Shown in pieces: positions 37,206 to 46,800 of a DNA stretch of 64,000 bases (the first letter of the stretch is position 1; each line of letters opens with the position of its first letter). A program made the translations under genes and the position numbers. Location: contig NZ_LT984804.1 in NCBI RefSeq assembly GCF_900250115.1, positions 2,185,301-2,249,300 of the forward strand, in the 5' to 3' direction. Under the pieces are notes generated by a model. That model saw nothing but the letters and a program-made list of their open reading frames with translations. It was not told where the DNA came from and did not search any database. Source of the DNA: Cupriavidus taiwanensis (GTDB taxonomy: Bacteria > Pseudomonadota > Gammaproteobacteria > Burkholderiales > Burkholderiaceae).

Positions 37206-38252
37206 ATGCACCTTAAAAATCTGAAGGACGCCCCCATGTCGACCGACCGCACCGCGTCGTTATCCCACTTCGCGTTCATGCCGCTGCCCAACTTCACCAT
37301 GATCGCGTTCACCAATGCGATCGAAGTGCTGCGCATGGCGAATTACCTGAGCGGCCAGGAGCTGTACCGCTGGAGCATCATCAGCCCGGAAGGCGGGCTG
37401 GTGACGGCGAGCAATGGCCTGGCGCTCGACACCGAGCGGGCAGACAGTATCGCGCGTCCTGACATCGTGTTCGTTTGCGGCGGCATCGACGTGCAGCGTT
37501 CGACGACCGCGGAGCACCTGTCCACGCTGCGCCGCGCGGCGCGCGAGGGCACCATGCTGGGGAGCCTCTGCACCGGCACGTACGCACTGGCGAGATCCGG
37601 CCTGCTGGCCGGCTATGCCTGCGCGATCCACTGGGAAAACATGTCAGCGCTCAAGGAGGAGTTTCCCGATACGCGCTTCCTGAAGGAACTGTTCGTGATC
37701 GACCGCGACCGGGTCACGTGCACGGGGGGCGTCGCGCCGCTGGACATGATGCTGAACCTGATCGCCCGGCGCGTCGGTACCGCGCGCGTCACGCAGATCG
37801 CCGAGCAATTCATTGTCGAGCACGTGCGCGACACGAGCGCGCAGCAGAAAATCCCGTTGGTCGCGCGACTGGGTTCGGCGAAGAAGTCCCTGTTCGAGGT
37901 AGTCTCGCTGATGGAGAACAACATCGAGGAGCCACTGTCGCGCGAAGAGCTGGCACGGCTGGCCAACCTGTCGCAGCGGCAGTTGCAGCGCCTGTTCCGC
38001 GACCATCTCGGCATGACGCCGACGCACTACTACCTGACGCTGCGCCTGCGCCGTGCCCGCGAGCTGCTGCTGCAGACGGATATGTCGATCATGCACATCA
38101 CGATGGCATGTGGGTTCCAGTCCGCGTGCCATTTCAGCAAGAGCTACCGCGACGAGTTCGGTGTCGCGCCTACGCGCGAACGCAGGGCGCAGAGCGCGCC
38201 GCTGGCGAAGTCGTCTGGGCATGCGTCCCCTTCAGTAATGCTTCATGCGTGA
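37206..38252 (+). CDS. gbdR: GlxA-family regulator, probable glycine betaine regulator
   Basis: A 348-residue regulator with a DJ-1/PfpI-like sensor (SHFAFMPLPNFTMIAFTNAI, GSLCTGTYALARSG, CTGGVAPLDMMLNLI) and an AraC DNA-binding domain (LSREELARLANLSQRQLQRL, then ITMACGFQSACHFSKSYRDEFG). It is divergent from the glyA-dgc-gbc operon. Pseudomonas GbdR has this architecture and activates gbc, dgc and sox genes in response to betaine or dimethylglycine; the assignment here is by analogy. The frame's ATG at 37206 may be early; an ATG at residue 11 is also possible. Confidence 0.8.
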   Translation: MHLKNLKDAPMSTDRTASLSHFAFMPLPNFTMIAFTNAIEVLRMANYLSGQELYRWSIISPEGGLVTASNGLALDTERADSIARPDIVFVCGGIDVQRSTTAEHLSTLRRAAREGTMLGSLCTGTYALARSGLLAGYACAIHWENMSALKEEFPDTRFLKELFVIDRDRVTCTGGVAPLDMMLNLIARRVGTARVTQIAEQFIVEHVRDTSAQQKIPLVARLGSAKKSLFEVVSLMENNIEEPLSREELARLANLSQRQLQRLFRDHLGMTPTHYYLTLRLRRARELLLQTDMSIMHITMACGFQSACHFSKSYRDEFGVAPTRERRAQSAPLAKSSGHASPSVMLHA

Positions 38253-38296
38253 GCGCCTGATGGCGCGGCAGTGCACCACATTGCCCCAAGGGCAAA

Positions 38297-38323
38297 ACGG
38301 GCGGCCGGAAAGCGGCCGCCCGT
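38297..38323 (-). terminator. rho-independent terminator of fdhA
   Basis: A perfect 11-bp stem, ACGGGCGGCCG/CGGCCGCCCGT, with a 5-nt loop. Read on the minus strand it is followed by TTTTGCCC. It lies between convergent gbdR and fdhA and may act both ways. Confidence 0.8.
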
Positions 38324-38342
38324 CTGGCTTCTGCGCCGGTGA

Positions 38343-39539
38343 TCAGGCCGCCAGCAGCCCGTGCGGATCAATGACGAATTTGCGTGGCGCGCCGCCATCG
38401 AACTGCTTGTAACCTTCCGGCGCCTGTTCAAGCGGGATGACCGTCACATTGACGATCTCCGCAATCGGCAAGCGATTGTGCAGGATCGCCTGCATCAGGT
38501 TGCGGTTGTACTTCAGGACCGGCGTCTGCCCCGTATGGAACGAGTGCGACTTCGCCCAGCCGAGCCCGAAGCGGATGCTCAGGCTGCCGCGCTGGGCCGC
38601 GGCGTCCTTGGCGCCCGGATCATCGGTCACGTACAGGCCCGGAATCCCGATCGCACCGGCGGGCCGCGTGATTTCCATCAGCGAGTTGAGCACCGTGGCA
38701 GGCGCTTCCTCCACATAGCCCGACGAGCCGTGGCCATGCGCCTCGAAGCCGACGCAGTCCACCGCGCAGTCGATCTCGGGCGTGCCGAGAATCCCGGCGA
38801 TCTGCTCGCCGAGCGTGGCGTCCTTCGACAGATCGACGACTTCAAAGCCCATCGCCTTCGCGTGCGCGAGACGCGCCGGGTTCATGTCGCCGACAATCGT
38901 GCAGGCCGCGCCGAGCAGGCGCGCCGAAGCGGCGGCGGCCATGCCGACCGGACCCGCGCCGGCGATATAGACGGTCGAGCCGGGCTTCACGCCCGCGGTC
39001 ACGGCACCGTGATAGCCCGTCGGCAGAATGTCCGACAGGCAGGTGAGATCGCGGATCTTCGCCATCGCCTGGTCGCGGTTGGGGAATCTCAGCAGGTTGA
39101 AGTCGGCATACGGCACCATCACGTACTCGGACTGCCCGCCGATCCAGCCGCCCATGTCGACATACCCATACGCACCACCCGCACGCGACGGGTTGACGCT
39201 AAGGCAGACGCCGGTATGTTGCTCCTTGCACATCGCGCAGCGGCCGCAAGCGACGTTGAACGGCACCGACACCAGATCGCCAAGCTTCAGCGTCTCGACG
39301 TCGCGGCCGATTTCGATGACCTCGCCGGTGATCTCGTGACCGAGCACGAGGCCGGTCGGTGCGGTCGTGCGGCCGCGCACCATGTGCTGGTCCGACCCGC
39401 AGATGTTCGTGCTCACGACCTTGAGGATCACGCCGTGGCCAATGGCCCGGCCGCTGGGATCGACCATTTTCGGATAGTCGATCTTCTGAACCTCGACCTG
39501 GCCTGGTCCAAGATATACGACACCTCGGTTGCTGCTCAT
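38343..39539 (-). CDS. fdhA: glutathione-independent formaldehyde dehydrogenase
   Basis: A 398-residue zinc-dependent medium-chain dehydrogenase of the Pseudomonas putida Fdh type. It has the catalytic zinc region NICGSDQHMVRG and GHEITGEVIE, the structural-zinc cysteines CGRCAMCKEQHTGVC, and NAD binding in YIAGAGPVGMAAAASARLLG. The length equals the P. putida enzyme. It oxidises formaldehyde released by GbcA and sarcosine oxidation without a thiol cofactor. GGAG eight bases before 39539 fixes the start. Its leader shares sequence with the porin leader. Confidence 0.95.
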   Translation of the reverse strand: MSSNRGVVYLGPGQVEVQKIDYPKMVDPSGRAIGHGVILKVVSTNICGSDQHMVRGRTTAPTGLVLGHEITGEVIEIGRDVETLKLGDLVSVPFNVACGRCAMCKEQHTGVCLSVNPSRAGGAYGYVDMGGWIGGQSEYVMVPYADFNLLRFPNRDQAMAKIRDLTCLSDILPTGYHGAVTAGVKPGSTVYIAGAGPVGMAAAASARLLGAACTIVGDMNPARLAHAKAMGFEVVDLSKDATLGEQIAGILGTPEIDCAVDCVGFEAHGHGSSGYVEEAPATVLNSLMEITRPAGAIGIPGLYVTDDPGAKDAAAQRGSLSIRFGLGWAKSHSFHTGQTPVLKYNRNLMQAILHNRLPIAEIVNVTVIPLEQAPEGYKQFDGGAPRKFVIDPHGLLAA

Positions 39540-39568
39540 CGCATTGTCTCCATGTCTGGTTGAATCGT

Positions 39569-39610
39569 GCCGCGGCCACGCCGATCGGCGCGGCATGCGC
39601 GGCAGCGTCT
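39569..39610 (-). promoter_or_regulatory. fdhA leader hairpin element shared with the porin
   Basis: The segment matches 42594-42634 over about 35 bp. In the transcript, a late arm (GGCGUGGC) can pair with the adjacent GCCGCGCC, or an earlier GCUGCCGCGC can pair with the GC-rich 3' arm, so two structures compete. It lies 30-70 nt before the fdhA start codon. Confidence 0.5.
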
Positions 39611-39640
39611 TCGAGCGTATGCCGGGATACCGGTGCGGAA

Positions 39641-39677
39641 TGTCCAAAACCCGACAGGCGCTTGCACGGTGCCGACA
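39641..39677 (-). promoter_or_regulatory. candidate AraC/GlxA operator upstream of fdhA
   Basis: On the minus strand two TGTCGG half-sites start 21 bp apart with GTGCAAGCGC between, followed by TTTTGGACA, which resembles a -35 element. The nearer half-site is about 112 bp from the fdhA start. The arrangement is nearly identical at the porin. The remaining intergenic sequence up to 39886 holds the MFS gene promoter, not otherwise recognisable. Confidence 0.65.
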
Positions 39678-39886
39678 TCGGGGAGCGCCGGCGCCGCCTC
39701 GGCATCGCGAACGCAGCGCATGTCCACCGGCGGATCTGAGCGGACCGCCCCACGCTGGCCCGCCGATGGCGGATTTGCACAGACCGGCGGCGGTTATGCT
39801 CCAGAGCATGTGGCGATAACCGCGTCTACTGAAGTTGGGGCCTGCAAGCAACCTGCTAAGAGGCCCCGATTTCTTTCAAGGACGCC

Positions 39887-41317
39887 ATGCCAACGCCCAC
39901 CACCTCACCCACGCGCTCGAACGCCGCCGCCCGGCTCGAACGCCTGCCCTTTTCCGGCTACCACAAGCTGATTTTCATCGTCGTCGCGATCGCATTTTTC
40001 TTCGACTCGGTCGATCTCGCCACCATGACCTTCATACTGGGCTCGATCAAGCAGGAGTTCGGGCTGTCCACCGCAATGACCGGCGTCGTCGCCAGCGCAA
40101 GCTTCTTCGGGATGGTGGTGGGCGCGGCGCTCGCCGGCCTGCTCGCGGACCGATTCGGACGCCGGCCCGTGTTCCAGTGGAGCATGGTGCTGTGGGGCGT
40201 GGCGTCGTACCTGTGCTCGACCGCGCAAAGCGTCGACGCGCTGATCGTCTGGCGCGTACTGCTCGGGGTCGGCATGGGCATGGAGTTTCCGGTCGCGCAG
40301 ACGCTGTTGTCCGAATTCGTCCCCACCGCGAACCGCGGCCGCCTGATCGCACTGATGGACGGCTTCTGGCCGCTCGGCTTTATCACCGCCGGGATTGTCT
40401 CTTACTTCGTGCTGCCGCAGTTCGGCTGGCGCGCCGTGTTCGCGCTGCTCGCGATCCCGGCCGTATTCGTGCTGATCGTGCGCCGCATCGTGCCGGAGTC
40501 GCCGCGCTGGCTCGAGCATGCGGGCCGGCACGCCGAGGCCGACGCGGTGATGTGTGGCATCGAGGCCAGGGTGATGCGTTCAGCCGGTGTCGCGATGCTG
40601 CCGCGACCGTCGCTGCAGCCAATGGCCGAGCCAGTGCGCGGGCGCGGCGCGCTGCGCGAGATCTGGAGCGGCGCCTACCGCCGCCGCACCACGATGGTCT
40701 GGCTGCTGTGGTTCTTCGCGCTGCTCGGCTTCTACGGACTGACCTCCTGGCTTGGCGCGCTACTGCAGCAGGCCGGCTTTGCGGTCACGCAATCGGTGTA
40801 CTACACGGTACTGATCTCGCTCGGCGGCGTGCCGGGCTTCCTGTGCGCGGCGTGGCTCGTCGAGCGCTGGGGGCGCAAGCCCACCTGCATCGCGTCGCTG
40901 CTCGGCGGCGGCATGATGGCGTACCTGTATGGCCAGAGTGCGCTCTACGGCGGCAGTGTCGCGCTGCTCGTTGGCACCGGCCTGGCGATGCAGTTCTTCC
41001 TGTTCGGCATGTGGGCGGTGCTGTACACCTACACGCCGGAACAGTATGGCACCGGCTCGCGTGCGACGGGGTCGGGTTTCGCCTCGGCAGTCGGGCGAAT
41101 CGGCTCGCTGATCGGGCCCTATGTGGTTGGCGTGGTGCTGCCGGTCTTCGGACAGGGTGGCGTGTTCACGCTCGGCGCGCTGTCGTTCGCCGTGGCGGCA
41201 CTGGCGGTGTGGGTGCTGGGTATCGAGACCCGCGGCGTCGCCCTGGAAGCGCTGGCGTCCGAGGAGGCAACAGGCGAAACCCAGCTTTATCCCGCTGTGG
41301 CGGACAGGTCTTCCTGA
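39887..41317 (+). CDS. MFS transporter (sugar/aromatic acid-type)
   Basis: A 476-residue major facilitator with 12 predicted helices. It has DSVDLATMTFILGSI in helix 1, the loop 2-3 motif GLLADRFGRRPVFQ, RVLLGVGMGMEFPVAQTLLSEFVPTANRGR and the second-half repeat WLVERWGRKP. The family usually moves aromatic acids, dicarboxylates or betaine-like compounds by proton symport. AAGGA precedes the ATG. It is divergent from fdhA, so it may carry a betaine-pathway substrate, but the ligand is not evident. Confidence 0.88.
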   Translation: MPTPTTSPTRSNAAARLERLPFSGYHKLIFIVVAIAFFFDSVDLATMTFILGSIKQEFGLSTAMTGVVASASFFGMVVGAALAGLLADRFGRRPVFQWSMVLWGVASYLCSTAQSVDALIVWRVLLGVGMGMEFPVAQTLLSEFVPTANRGRLIALMDGFWPLGFITAGIVSYFVLPQFGWRAVFALLAIPAVFVLIVRRIVPESPRWLEHAGRHAEADAVMCGIEARVMRSAGVAMLPRPSLQPMAEPVRGRGALREIWSGAYRRRTTMVWLLWFFALLGFYGLTSWLGALLQQAGFAVTQSVYYTVLISLGGVPGFLCAAWLVERWGRKPTCIASLLGGGMMAYLYGQSALYGGSVALLVGTGLAMQFFLFGMWAVLYTYTPEQYGTGSRATGSGFASAVGRIGSLIGPYVVGVVLPVFGQGGVFTLGALSFAVAALAVWVLGIETRGVALEALASEEATGETQLYPAVADRSS

Positions 41318-41360
41318 CGCGCCGGCGCGGATAAAAACGGGATGGCCTGTCCGGGCCGTC

Positions 41361-41390
41361 CGCCACGAGTCGCTGCCGCGACTCGTGGCG
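41361..41390. terminator. hairpin between convergent MFS and porin genes
   Basis: A perfect 13-bp stem, CGCCACGAGTCGC and GCGACTCGTGGCG, with the 4-nt loop TGCC. A strong bidirectional hairpin, without a clear U run. Confidence 0.75.
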
Positions 41391-41409
41391 CCCTCAGGAC
41401 AAGATCCGT

Positions 41410-42561
41410 TCAGAACTTGTGGCGAATCGCGGCGCGAACCTGGAACTGGCTCGACGTCGATGAAGCGTTCGCCGCCCCCGGCAAGTCAGCCATGTCCAAT
41501 GCGGTGCCGGTCTTGCCGCCGGCGACACGCTGGTAGGCACCCTGGATATAGACGTCCGTGCGCTTCGAGAAGCTGTAGTCCGCCATCAGGCCGAAGGAAT
41601 GGACTTTCGGCTTGGCGTCGCCCGACGACGCGTTGAAGTTTTCCAGGGTGAGCGTATAAGCCCCTCCCGCATAGAAGGCGGGGGTGAACTGATACTTGAA
41701 GTTCACTTCCAGGTTCTGGAACCGGAGCGAGTTCAAGGTACCGCTGGCCGGCAGGATGGAGCCGGAGATGTACGACGTGGACAGCGGTTCGGTCAGGTTC
41801 GAGTTGGTGTAAGCGAAGCCGGCCGTTGCCGCGCCAAACGTGTAGTTGATGCCGGCACCGAAGATGCGCAAACGCCTGGCAAGGAAGTTCTGGTCGCCGC
41901 CGTTATTGATGGCACCTTCCGCTGTGGCCGACGGGTTGTCCGCCTGGAGATAGGCCGCAGCCAGCAACAAGCCGCCGTTCGCGTACTGCATCCCCGCGCC
42001 GAACTGGCGGTTGTTGGCAAAGTTGGTGTCGTTGCTGAAGCTGTAGGTGCCGCCGAACTGGAACCCGCCCAGCGAGGGACTGGTGTACTTGACCGTGTTG
42101 TTGACGCGGAACGAGTAGATCAGGTTGTCGTTATCGTAGGGGTGGCCGAACATGGTCCCCCCCCAACTGCCGGCAACGGTCGTCGGCGCGAGATAGTCGA
42201 TCACCGAATCATACTGGCGCCCGAGCGTGACGCTCCCCCATTGATGGTCGGAAAGCCCGACGTAGGCTTGCCGACCGAACATCAGCCCGCCCTGTGCCGC
42301 TCTGCCGTTGCTCGCATTGAAGCCGTTCTCGAGCTGGAACAACGCCTTGAGGCCGCCGCCCAGGTCCTCCGTCCCCTTCAGGCCCCAGCGGCTGCCTTGC
42401 GCAAAGCCGCTTGCCAGCTCGGTCAGGCGGTTTCCTCCGACGTTGTTCGTGTAGTTGATGCCTTCGTCGACCACGCCGTACAGCGTGACGCCGCTTTGGC
42501 CAAAGGCGGACGCGGAAAACATCAGCGCCAGGACAGGCCCGGCAGTCGCTCCCTTTTTCAT
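41410..42561 (-). CDS. general (OmpC/Burkholderia-type) outer membrane porin
   Basis: A 383-residue gram-negative porin. A signal peptide ends at SAFGQSGV, followed by VTLYGVVDEGINYTNN, GSRWGLKGTEDLGGGLKALF, FGRQAYVGLS and the terminal strand FQVRAAIRHKF ending in phenylalanine. The 16-strand trimeric type forms a diffusion pore. GAGGAGAG precedes the ATG at 42561. Its promoter and leader copy those of fdhA, so it is probably induced with betaine catabolism and admits betaine or a precursor. Confidence 0.93.
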   Translation of the reverse strand: MKKGATAGPVLALMFSASAFGQSGVTLYGVVDEGINYTNNVGGNRLTELASGFAQGSRWGLKGTEDLGGGLKALFQLENGFNASNGRAAQGGLMFGRQAYVGLSDHQWGSVTLGRQYDSVIDYLAPTTVAGSWGGTMFGHPYDNDNLIYSFRVNNTVKYTSPSLGGFQFGGTYSFSNDTNFANNRQFGAGMQYANGGLLLAAAYLQADNPSATAEGAINNGGDQNFLARRLRIFGAGINYTFGAATAGFAYTNSNLTEPLSTSYISGSILPASGTLNSLRFQNLEVNFKYQFTPAFYAGGAYTLTLENFNASSGDAKPKVHSFGLMADYSFSKRTDVYIQGAYQRVAGGKTGTALDMADLPGAANASSTSSQFQVRAAIRHKF

Positions 42562-42593
42562 TGGATTCTCTCCTCGTATGATCGTGACTCGCG

Positions 42594-42634
42594 CCGCTGC
42601 CGCGCCGATCGGCGCGGCATGCGCGGCAGCGTCT
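42594..42634 (-). promoter_or_regulatory. porin leader hairpin element shared with fdhA
   Basis: Contains the 20-bp perfect palindrome GCCGCGCCGATCGGCGCGGC and, just upstream in the transcript, GCUGCCGCGC, which can pair with the same GCGCGGCAGC arm. The two hairpins exclude each other. About 35-70 nt before the start codon. Confidence 0.5.
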
Positions 42635-42664
42635 ACGAGATTAGTGCGGGAGACCGGGCAGCCT

Positions 42665-42701
42665 ATGTCCAATACCGACACGCGTTTGGACCATGCCGAC
42701 A
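42665..42701 (-). promoter_or_regulatory. candidate AraC/GlxA operator upstream of the porin
   Basis: Minus-strand TGTCGG half-sites start exactly 21 bp apart (complements at 42675 and 42696) with GTCCAAACGC between, followed by TATTGGACAT. The nearer half-site is 114 bp from the start, against 112 bp at fdhA. Confidence 0.65.
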
Positions 42702-42717
42702 CGGCCCGGGGCAACGC

Positions 42718-43164
42718 TCAGCCCGCCTTCCCGCTGCGCCTCATGTAATCGGCGCGTGTCCACTCGAGCGCCACGCCTACGCGTTGCGTGCCGGGGCGGA
42801 TCTTTGGCTTGTGCACGGCGAGCGCCAGCGTGTCGAGCGCAGGCCATTCGCGGAACGACAGCTCCGCGATCTCCGCCACCAGCGTCTCGAGCAGGCGCGT
42901 ATGCGGCTTGTTCGCGAGGAACGCGGCGAGGCGCGCGCAATAGCCGTCGTAGTCGATCCACTCGTCTTCCTCGCGCGGCTCGCAGCCATAGCCAAGACGC
43001 GCGTCGATGACGATGGGCTGCGGTGCGTCGTGCTCGTGCGGATGGATGCCGATGCGCACCGGCACCGCCAACGCGTCGATGAACACGCTCCAGCCCCTGC
43101 ACGGCAGGAGCGGCGCATCGAGTGCAGCGAGCGGCCCGCTGAACGCGCTGTCGACGAGCTTCAT
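42718..43164 (-). CDS. folB: dihydroneopterin aldolase-like protein of the sox operon
   Basis: A 148-residue FolB-fold protein. The core reads FIDALAVPVRIGIHPHEHDAPQPIVID, then RLLETLVAEIAELSF and LAVHKPKI, as in pterin aldolases. The start ATG overlaps the soxG stop (ATGA), so it is part of the operon. A 20-residue N-terminal extension precedes the fold. Genes of this family recur with soxBDAG and may support tetrahydrofolate supply for the THF-dependent sarcosine oxidase; I infer that role. Confidence 0.82.
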   Translation of the reverse strand: MKLVDSAFSGPLAALDAPLLPCRGWSVFIDALAVPVRIGIHPHEHDAPQPIVIDARLGYGCEPREEDEWIDYDGYCARLAAFLANKPHTRLLETLVAEIAELSFREWPALDTLALAVHKPKIRPGTQRVGVALEWTRADYMRRSGKAG

Positions 43165-43814
43165 GATGTCAGCGGCTTCGCCGCGTCGAGCATGATGCGG
43201 CAGAAGTAATCGGCAAAGCTGCGGCGCACCACGATCTCGAAGCGGGCGGCGCCGGTCGGCACGAGCACGATCGAGGCCTTGAAGTAGTGGCTCTGCACGC
43301 ATTGCCCCGGCTTGAGCACACGCGGGTGCAGGTCGAGCGGGCAGCCACGCGCCAGCACATCGCGTGCGCGCTCGCCGCTGATCTCGACAACCGTGTAGCC
43401 GCTGCCGACGTCGACCGCCGCCGCATATGCACCGACGACTGCCTGGGCGAGCTTCGGCTCGAGCACGCCCGCCGGCGCCGGCTCGTTCGACCGCACCAGC
43501 CACTCGTCTGGGCCGAGCCACAGTACGTCATACGCGGCACTCCGCGCGACTGTGTTCGGTGCGGCCGGCGGAATGCACCCGACCACGCACTCGAACGCGT
43601 CGACGAACAGCGGATCGGACAGATCGCCTCGCACGTTGACGAGATCAAGAAAGGGCCGCTCGCGCATCGCGAATTGCTTCGACGCGCGCGCCTGCTGCGC
43701 GTTCAGCAGAGCGGCCGCGCCGATGAACGGCGACTCGAGCCGCACGCCGCGCTTGCGCGCGTCAGACGCCGGCATGTCCGCGACCGGCGTAGCATTACCC
43801 GCTTCATTCCACAT
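43161..43814 (-). CDS. soxG: sarcosine oxidase gamma subunit
   Basis: A 217-residue SoxG. Features are LVNVRGDLSDPLFVDAFECV, VLWLGPDEWLVR, GSGYTVVEISGERARDVLARGCPLDLHPRVL and a conserved C-terminal FEIVVRRSFADYFCRIMLDA. It is the small GcvT-related subunit of the heterotetrameric oxidase and has no cofactor of its own. It overlaps soxA by 11 bp. The N-terminal 15 residues before KRGVRLESPF may be an extension. Confidence 0.92.
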   Translation of the reverse strand: MWNEAGNATPVADMPASDARKRGVRLESPFIGAAALLNAQQARASKQFAMRERPFLDLVNVRGDLSDPLFVDAFECVVGCIPPAAPNTVARSAAYDVLWLGPDEWLVRSNEPAPAGVLEPKLAQAVVGAYAAAVDVGSGYTVVEISGERARDVLARGCPLDLHPRVLKPGQCVQSHYFKASIVLVPTGAARFEIVVRRSFADYFCRIMLDAAKPLTS

Positions 43815-46800
43815 TCTGGCGCACTCCTTCGGTATCGTAGAAAACGGGGCTGGAGATCTTCGCCATCACGCGCCGGCCGTCGGCCAGCGGGATCGCAACA
43901 CTCTCGCCCATCTTGCCCAGGCCGCCCTTCACGACGGCGAGCGCGATCGAGCGCTTCAGGATCGGACTGTAGTAGCTCGACGTCACATGGCCGATCATCG
44001 GCGTTGGCTCTGACGTCGACACGCGCGTGCCCGGCGCGAGGATCTGCGCGCCCTCGGGCAGCACGAACTCCGCGTCGTCGGTCAGCAGGCCGACGAACTG
44101 CTTGCGGCCTTCCTTCGCGGTATCCGAACGCGTGAGCGAACGCTTGCCGAGGAAATCCTTCGACTTCGCGACGACGCCGCCCATGCCGAGGTCATACGGC
44201 GTGACCGAGCCGTCGGTATCCTGGCCGACGATGATGTAGCCCTTCTCCGCGCGCAGCACGTGCATCGTTTCCGTGCCGTACGGCGTGATGTCGAACTCGG
44301 CGCCAGCGGCCATCAGCGCTTCCCACACGGCGCGCCCGGCGTTCGCGGGCACGTTCACTTCGTATGCCAGTTCGCCCGAGAAGCTGATCCGCATTACCCG
44401 CGCCTTCGCGCCGGCGACGGTGCCATTCCGATAGCTCATGAACGGGAACGCATCGTTCGCGAAGTCGATGTCATCGCAGACCTTGCGCAGCACCTTGCGG
44501 CTGTTCGGACCGACCAGCGCGAACGTCGCCCAGTGATCGGTCACCGATGAAAGCCGGACCTTCATATGCGGCCATTCGGTCTGCAGCCAGCGCTCCAGCC
44601 AGGTCAGCACGCGCGCGGCGCCGCCCGTGGTCGTCGTCATCATGAAATGCTGCTCGCCGAGCCGTACCGTGACGCCGTCGTCGAACACCATGCCGTTCTC
44701 ATCGAGCATCAGGCCATAACGGCACTTGCCGACCTCGAGCTTGTTCCACGGGTTGGTGTACATCCAGTTCAGCAGCGTGACCGCGTCCGGGCCCTGGATG
44801 TCGATCTTGCCGAGCGTTGATGCATCGAGGATGCCGACGCTGTTGCGCACCGCGAGGCACTCGCGCTTCACCGCCGCATGCAGGGTCTCCCCCCTCTTCG
44901 GGAAGTACCAGGGACGCTTCCAGTTGCCGACGTCCTCGAACAGCGCGCCATGCTCGACATGCCATTCGTGAATGCAGGTCTTGCGGATGGGGTCAAGGAA
45001 GTCGCCGACTTCCCGCCCGGCGAACGTGCCGAACGTGACCGGCGTGTAGTTCGGGCGGAACGTGGTCGTGCCGGTCTCGGGAATCGACTTGCCGAGCGCC
45101 TGGGCCAGGATCGCCATGCCATTGATGTTGCCGAGCTTGCCCTGGTCGGTACCGAAGCCCATCGCGGTGTAGCGCTTCACATGTTCGACCGACTCGAAGC
45201 CCTCGCGCGCGGCAAGCAGGATGTCCGACGCGGCGACGTCGTTCTGGAAGTCGACGAACTGCTTCGGCCCGCGTGCGGCGGCCGCGCGGCTGCCGACCAG
45301 CCAGAGCGGCAGCAGCGCGCCCTCGGCGACGGACGTGACCTTCGGCACGGCCGGGGCCTTTTCGGGACGGAACCCGGCGGCCTTGGCCGCGTCGATGCCG
45401 GCTTCCAGCGCGAGCGGCAGCGCCAGCGCCAGGTTGAACTCGCCCGCCGCCGCACCCACGCTCGCCTCCGCCTGCAGCGACTTGCCCGGCACGAAGCAGG
45501 TCTTTTCATCGCTCCACTGCGCCTTGCCGCCCGACTGTGCGAACAGGTGAAGCACCGGGCTCAGGCCGCCCGACATGGCGACGAGATCGCAAGGGATCTT
45601 CGACACCTTGCTACCCGTCTGTCCGTTCGCATAGGAAGTCACATTGACCGACGTGACGTGCCGCTTGCCGGACGCGGCCATCACGACCGCGCCATGCATG
45701 ACGGTCACGCCCTGCCGCTTTGCGAGGGCGGGCAGCGCTCCGCCGGTCGAGGCGCGCGGGTCGACGACCGTCACCTTCGCGCCGCTCGCCTTCAGGTCGA
45801 GCGCCGCCTGGTAGCCGCGATCGTTGTTGGTGAACACGACCGCATCGCGCCCCGGCAGCACGCCGTAACGATGAATGTAGGCCGACACCGCCGACGCCAT
45901 CATCACGCCCGGGAGGTCATTGTTGCCGAAGACGATCGGGCGCTCGTGCGCGCCGGTCGCGAGGATCACCCGTTTTGCGCGGATCTTCCACAGCAGCTCG
46001 CGCGTGCCACGACGCTTCGATACGGGCAGGTGGTCAGTGAGCCGCTGCGTGACGGTGACAAGATTGTGGTCCTGGTAGCCGAACGCGTTGCTGCGCGACA
46101 GTATTGTCACGTCCGGCAGCTTGCGCAGCTTGCCCTCGATCTCGCCGACCCATTGCAGCGCGGGCTTGCCGTTGATCTCGGTCCGGCCGGACAGCAGGCT
46201 GCCGCCGAGTTCACGCTGGTCGTCGACGAGGATCACGCGCGCACCGCCCACTGCCGCCGCATGCGCGGCGGTGAGGCCCGCGGGCCCGCCGCCAACCACG
46301 AGTACGTCGCAGTGCGCGTAGCACTTGTCATAGCGATCGGCGTCCAGTTCTGTCGGCGCCTTGCCGAGGCCGGCCGCTTCGCGGATCTTCTCTTCATACG
46401 TAGGCCACATCTTGCGCGGCCACATGAATGTCTTGTAGTAGAAGCCCGCGGGCATGAAGCGCGCGAATTTCTGGTTGACCGCCATCCGGTCGCGCTCAAG
46501 ATCCGGCTCCGCGTTGACGCTGGTCGCGACGAGGCCCTGGTACAGCTCGATTTCCGTCGCGCGCGCATTCGGCACCGTGTAGGCGCCGCGTTCCAGTTGC
46601 ACCACGGCATTCGGCTCCGCGACGTCGGCGGTCACGATGCCGCGGGGACGGTGGTACTTGAAGCTGCGCGCAACGAAGCGCACGCCGTTTGCGAGCAGCG
46701 CCGATGCGAGCGTGTCGCCCTGATAGCCCTGGTAGGTGCGTCCGTTGAACGTGAAGGTCAGTGGCTCGCCGCGCTGGATGCGGCCGCCCGTGCCGAGACG

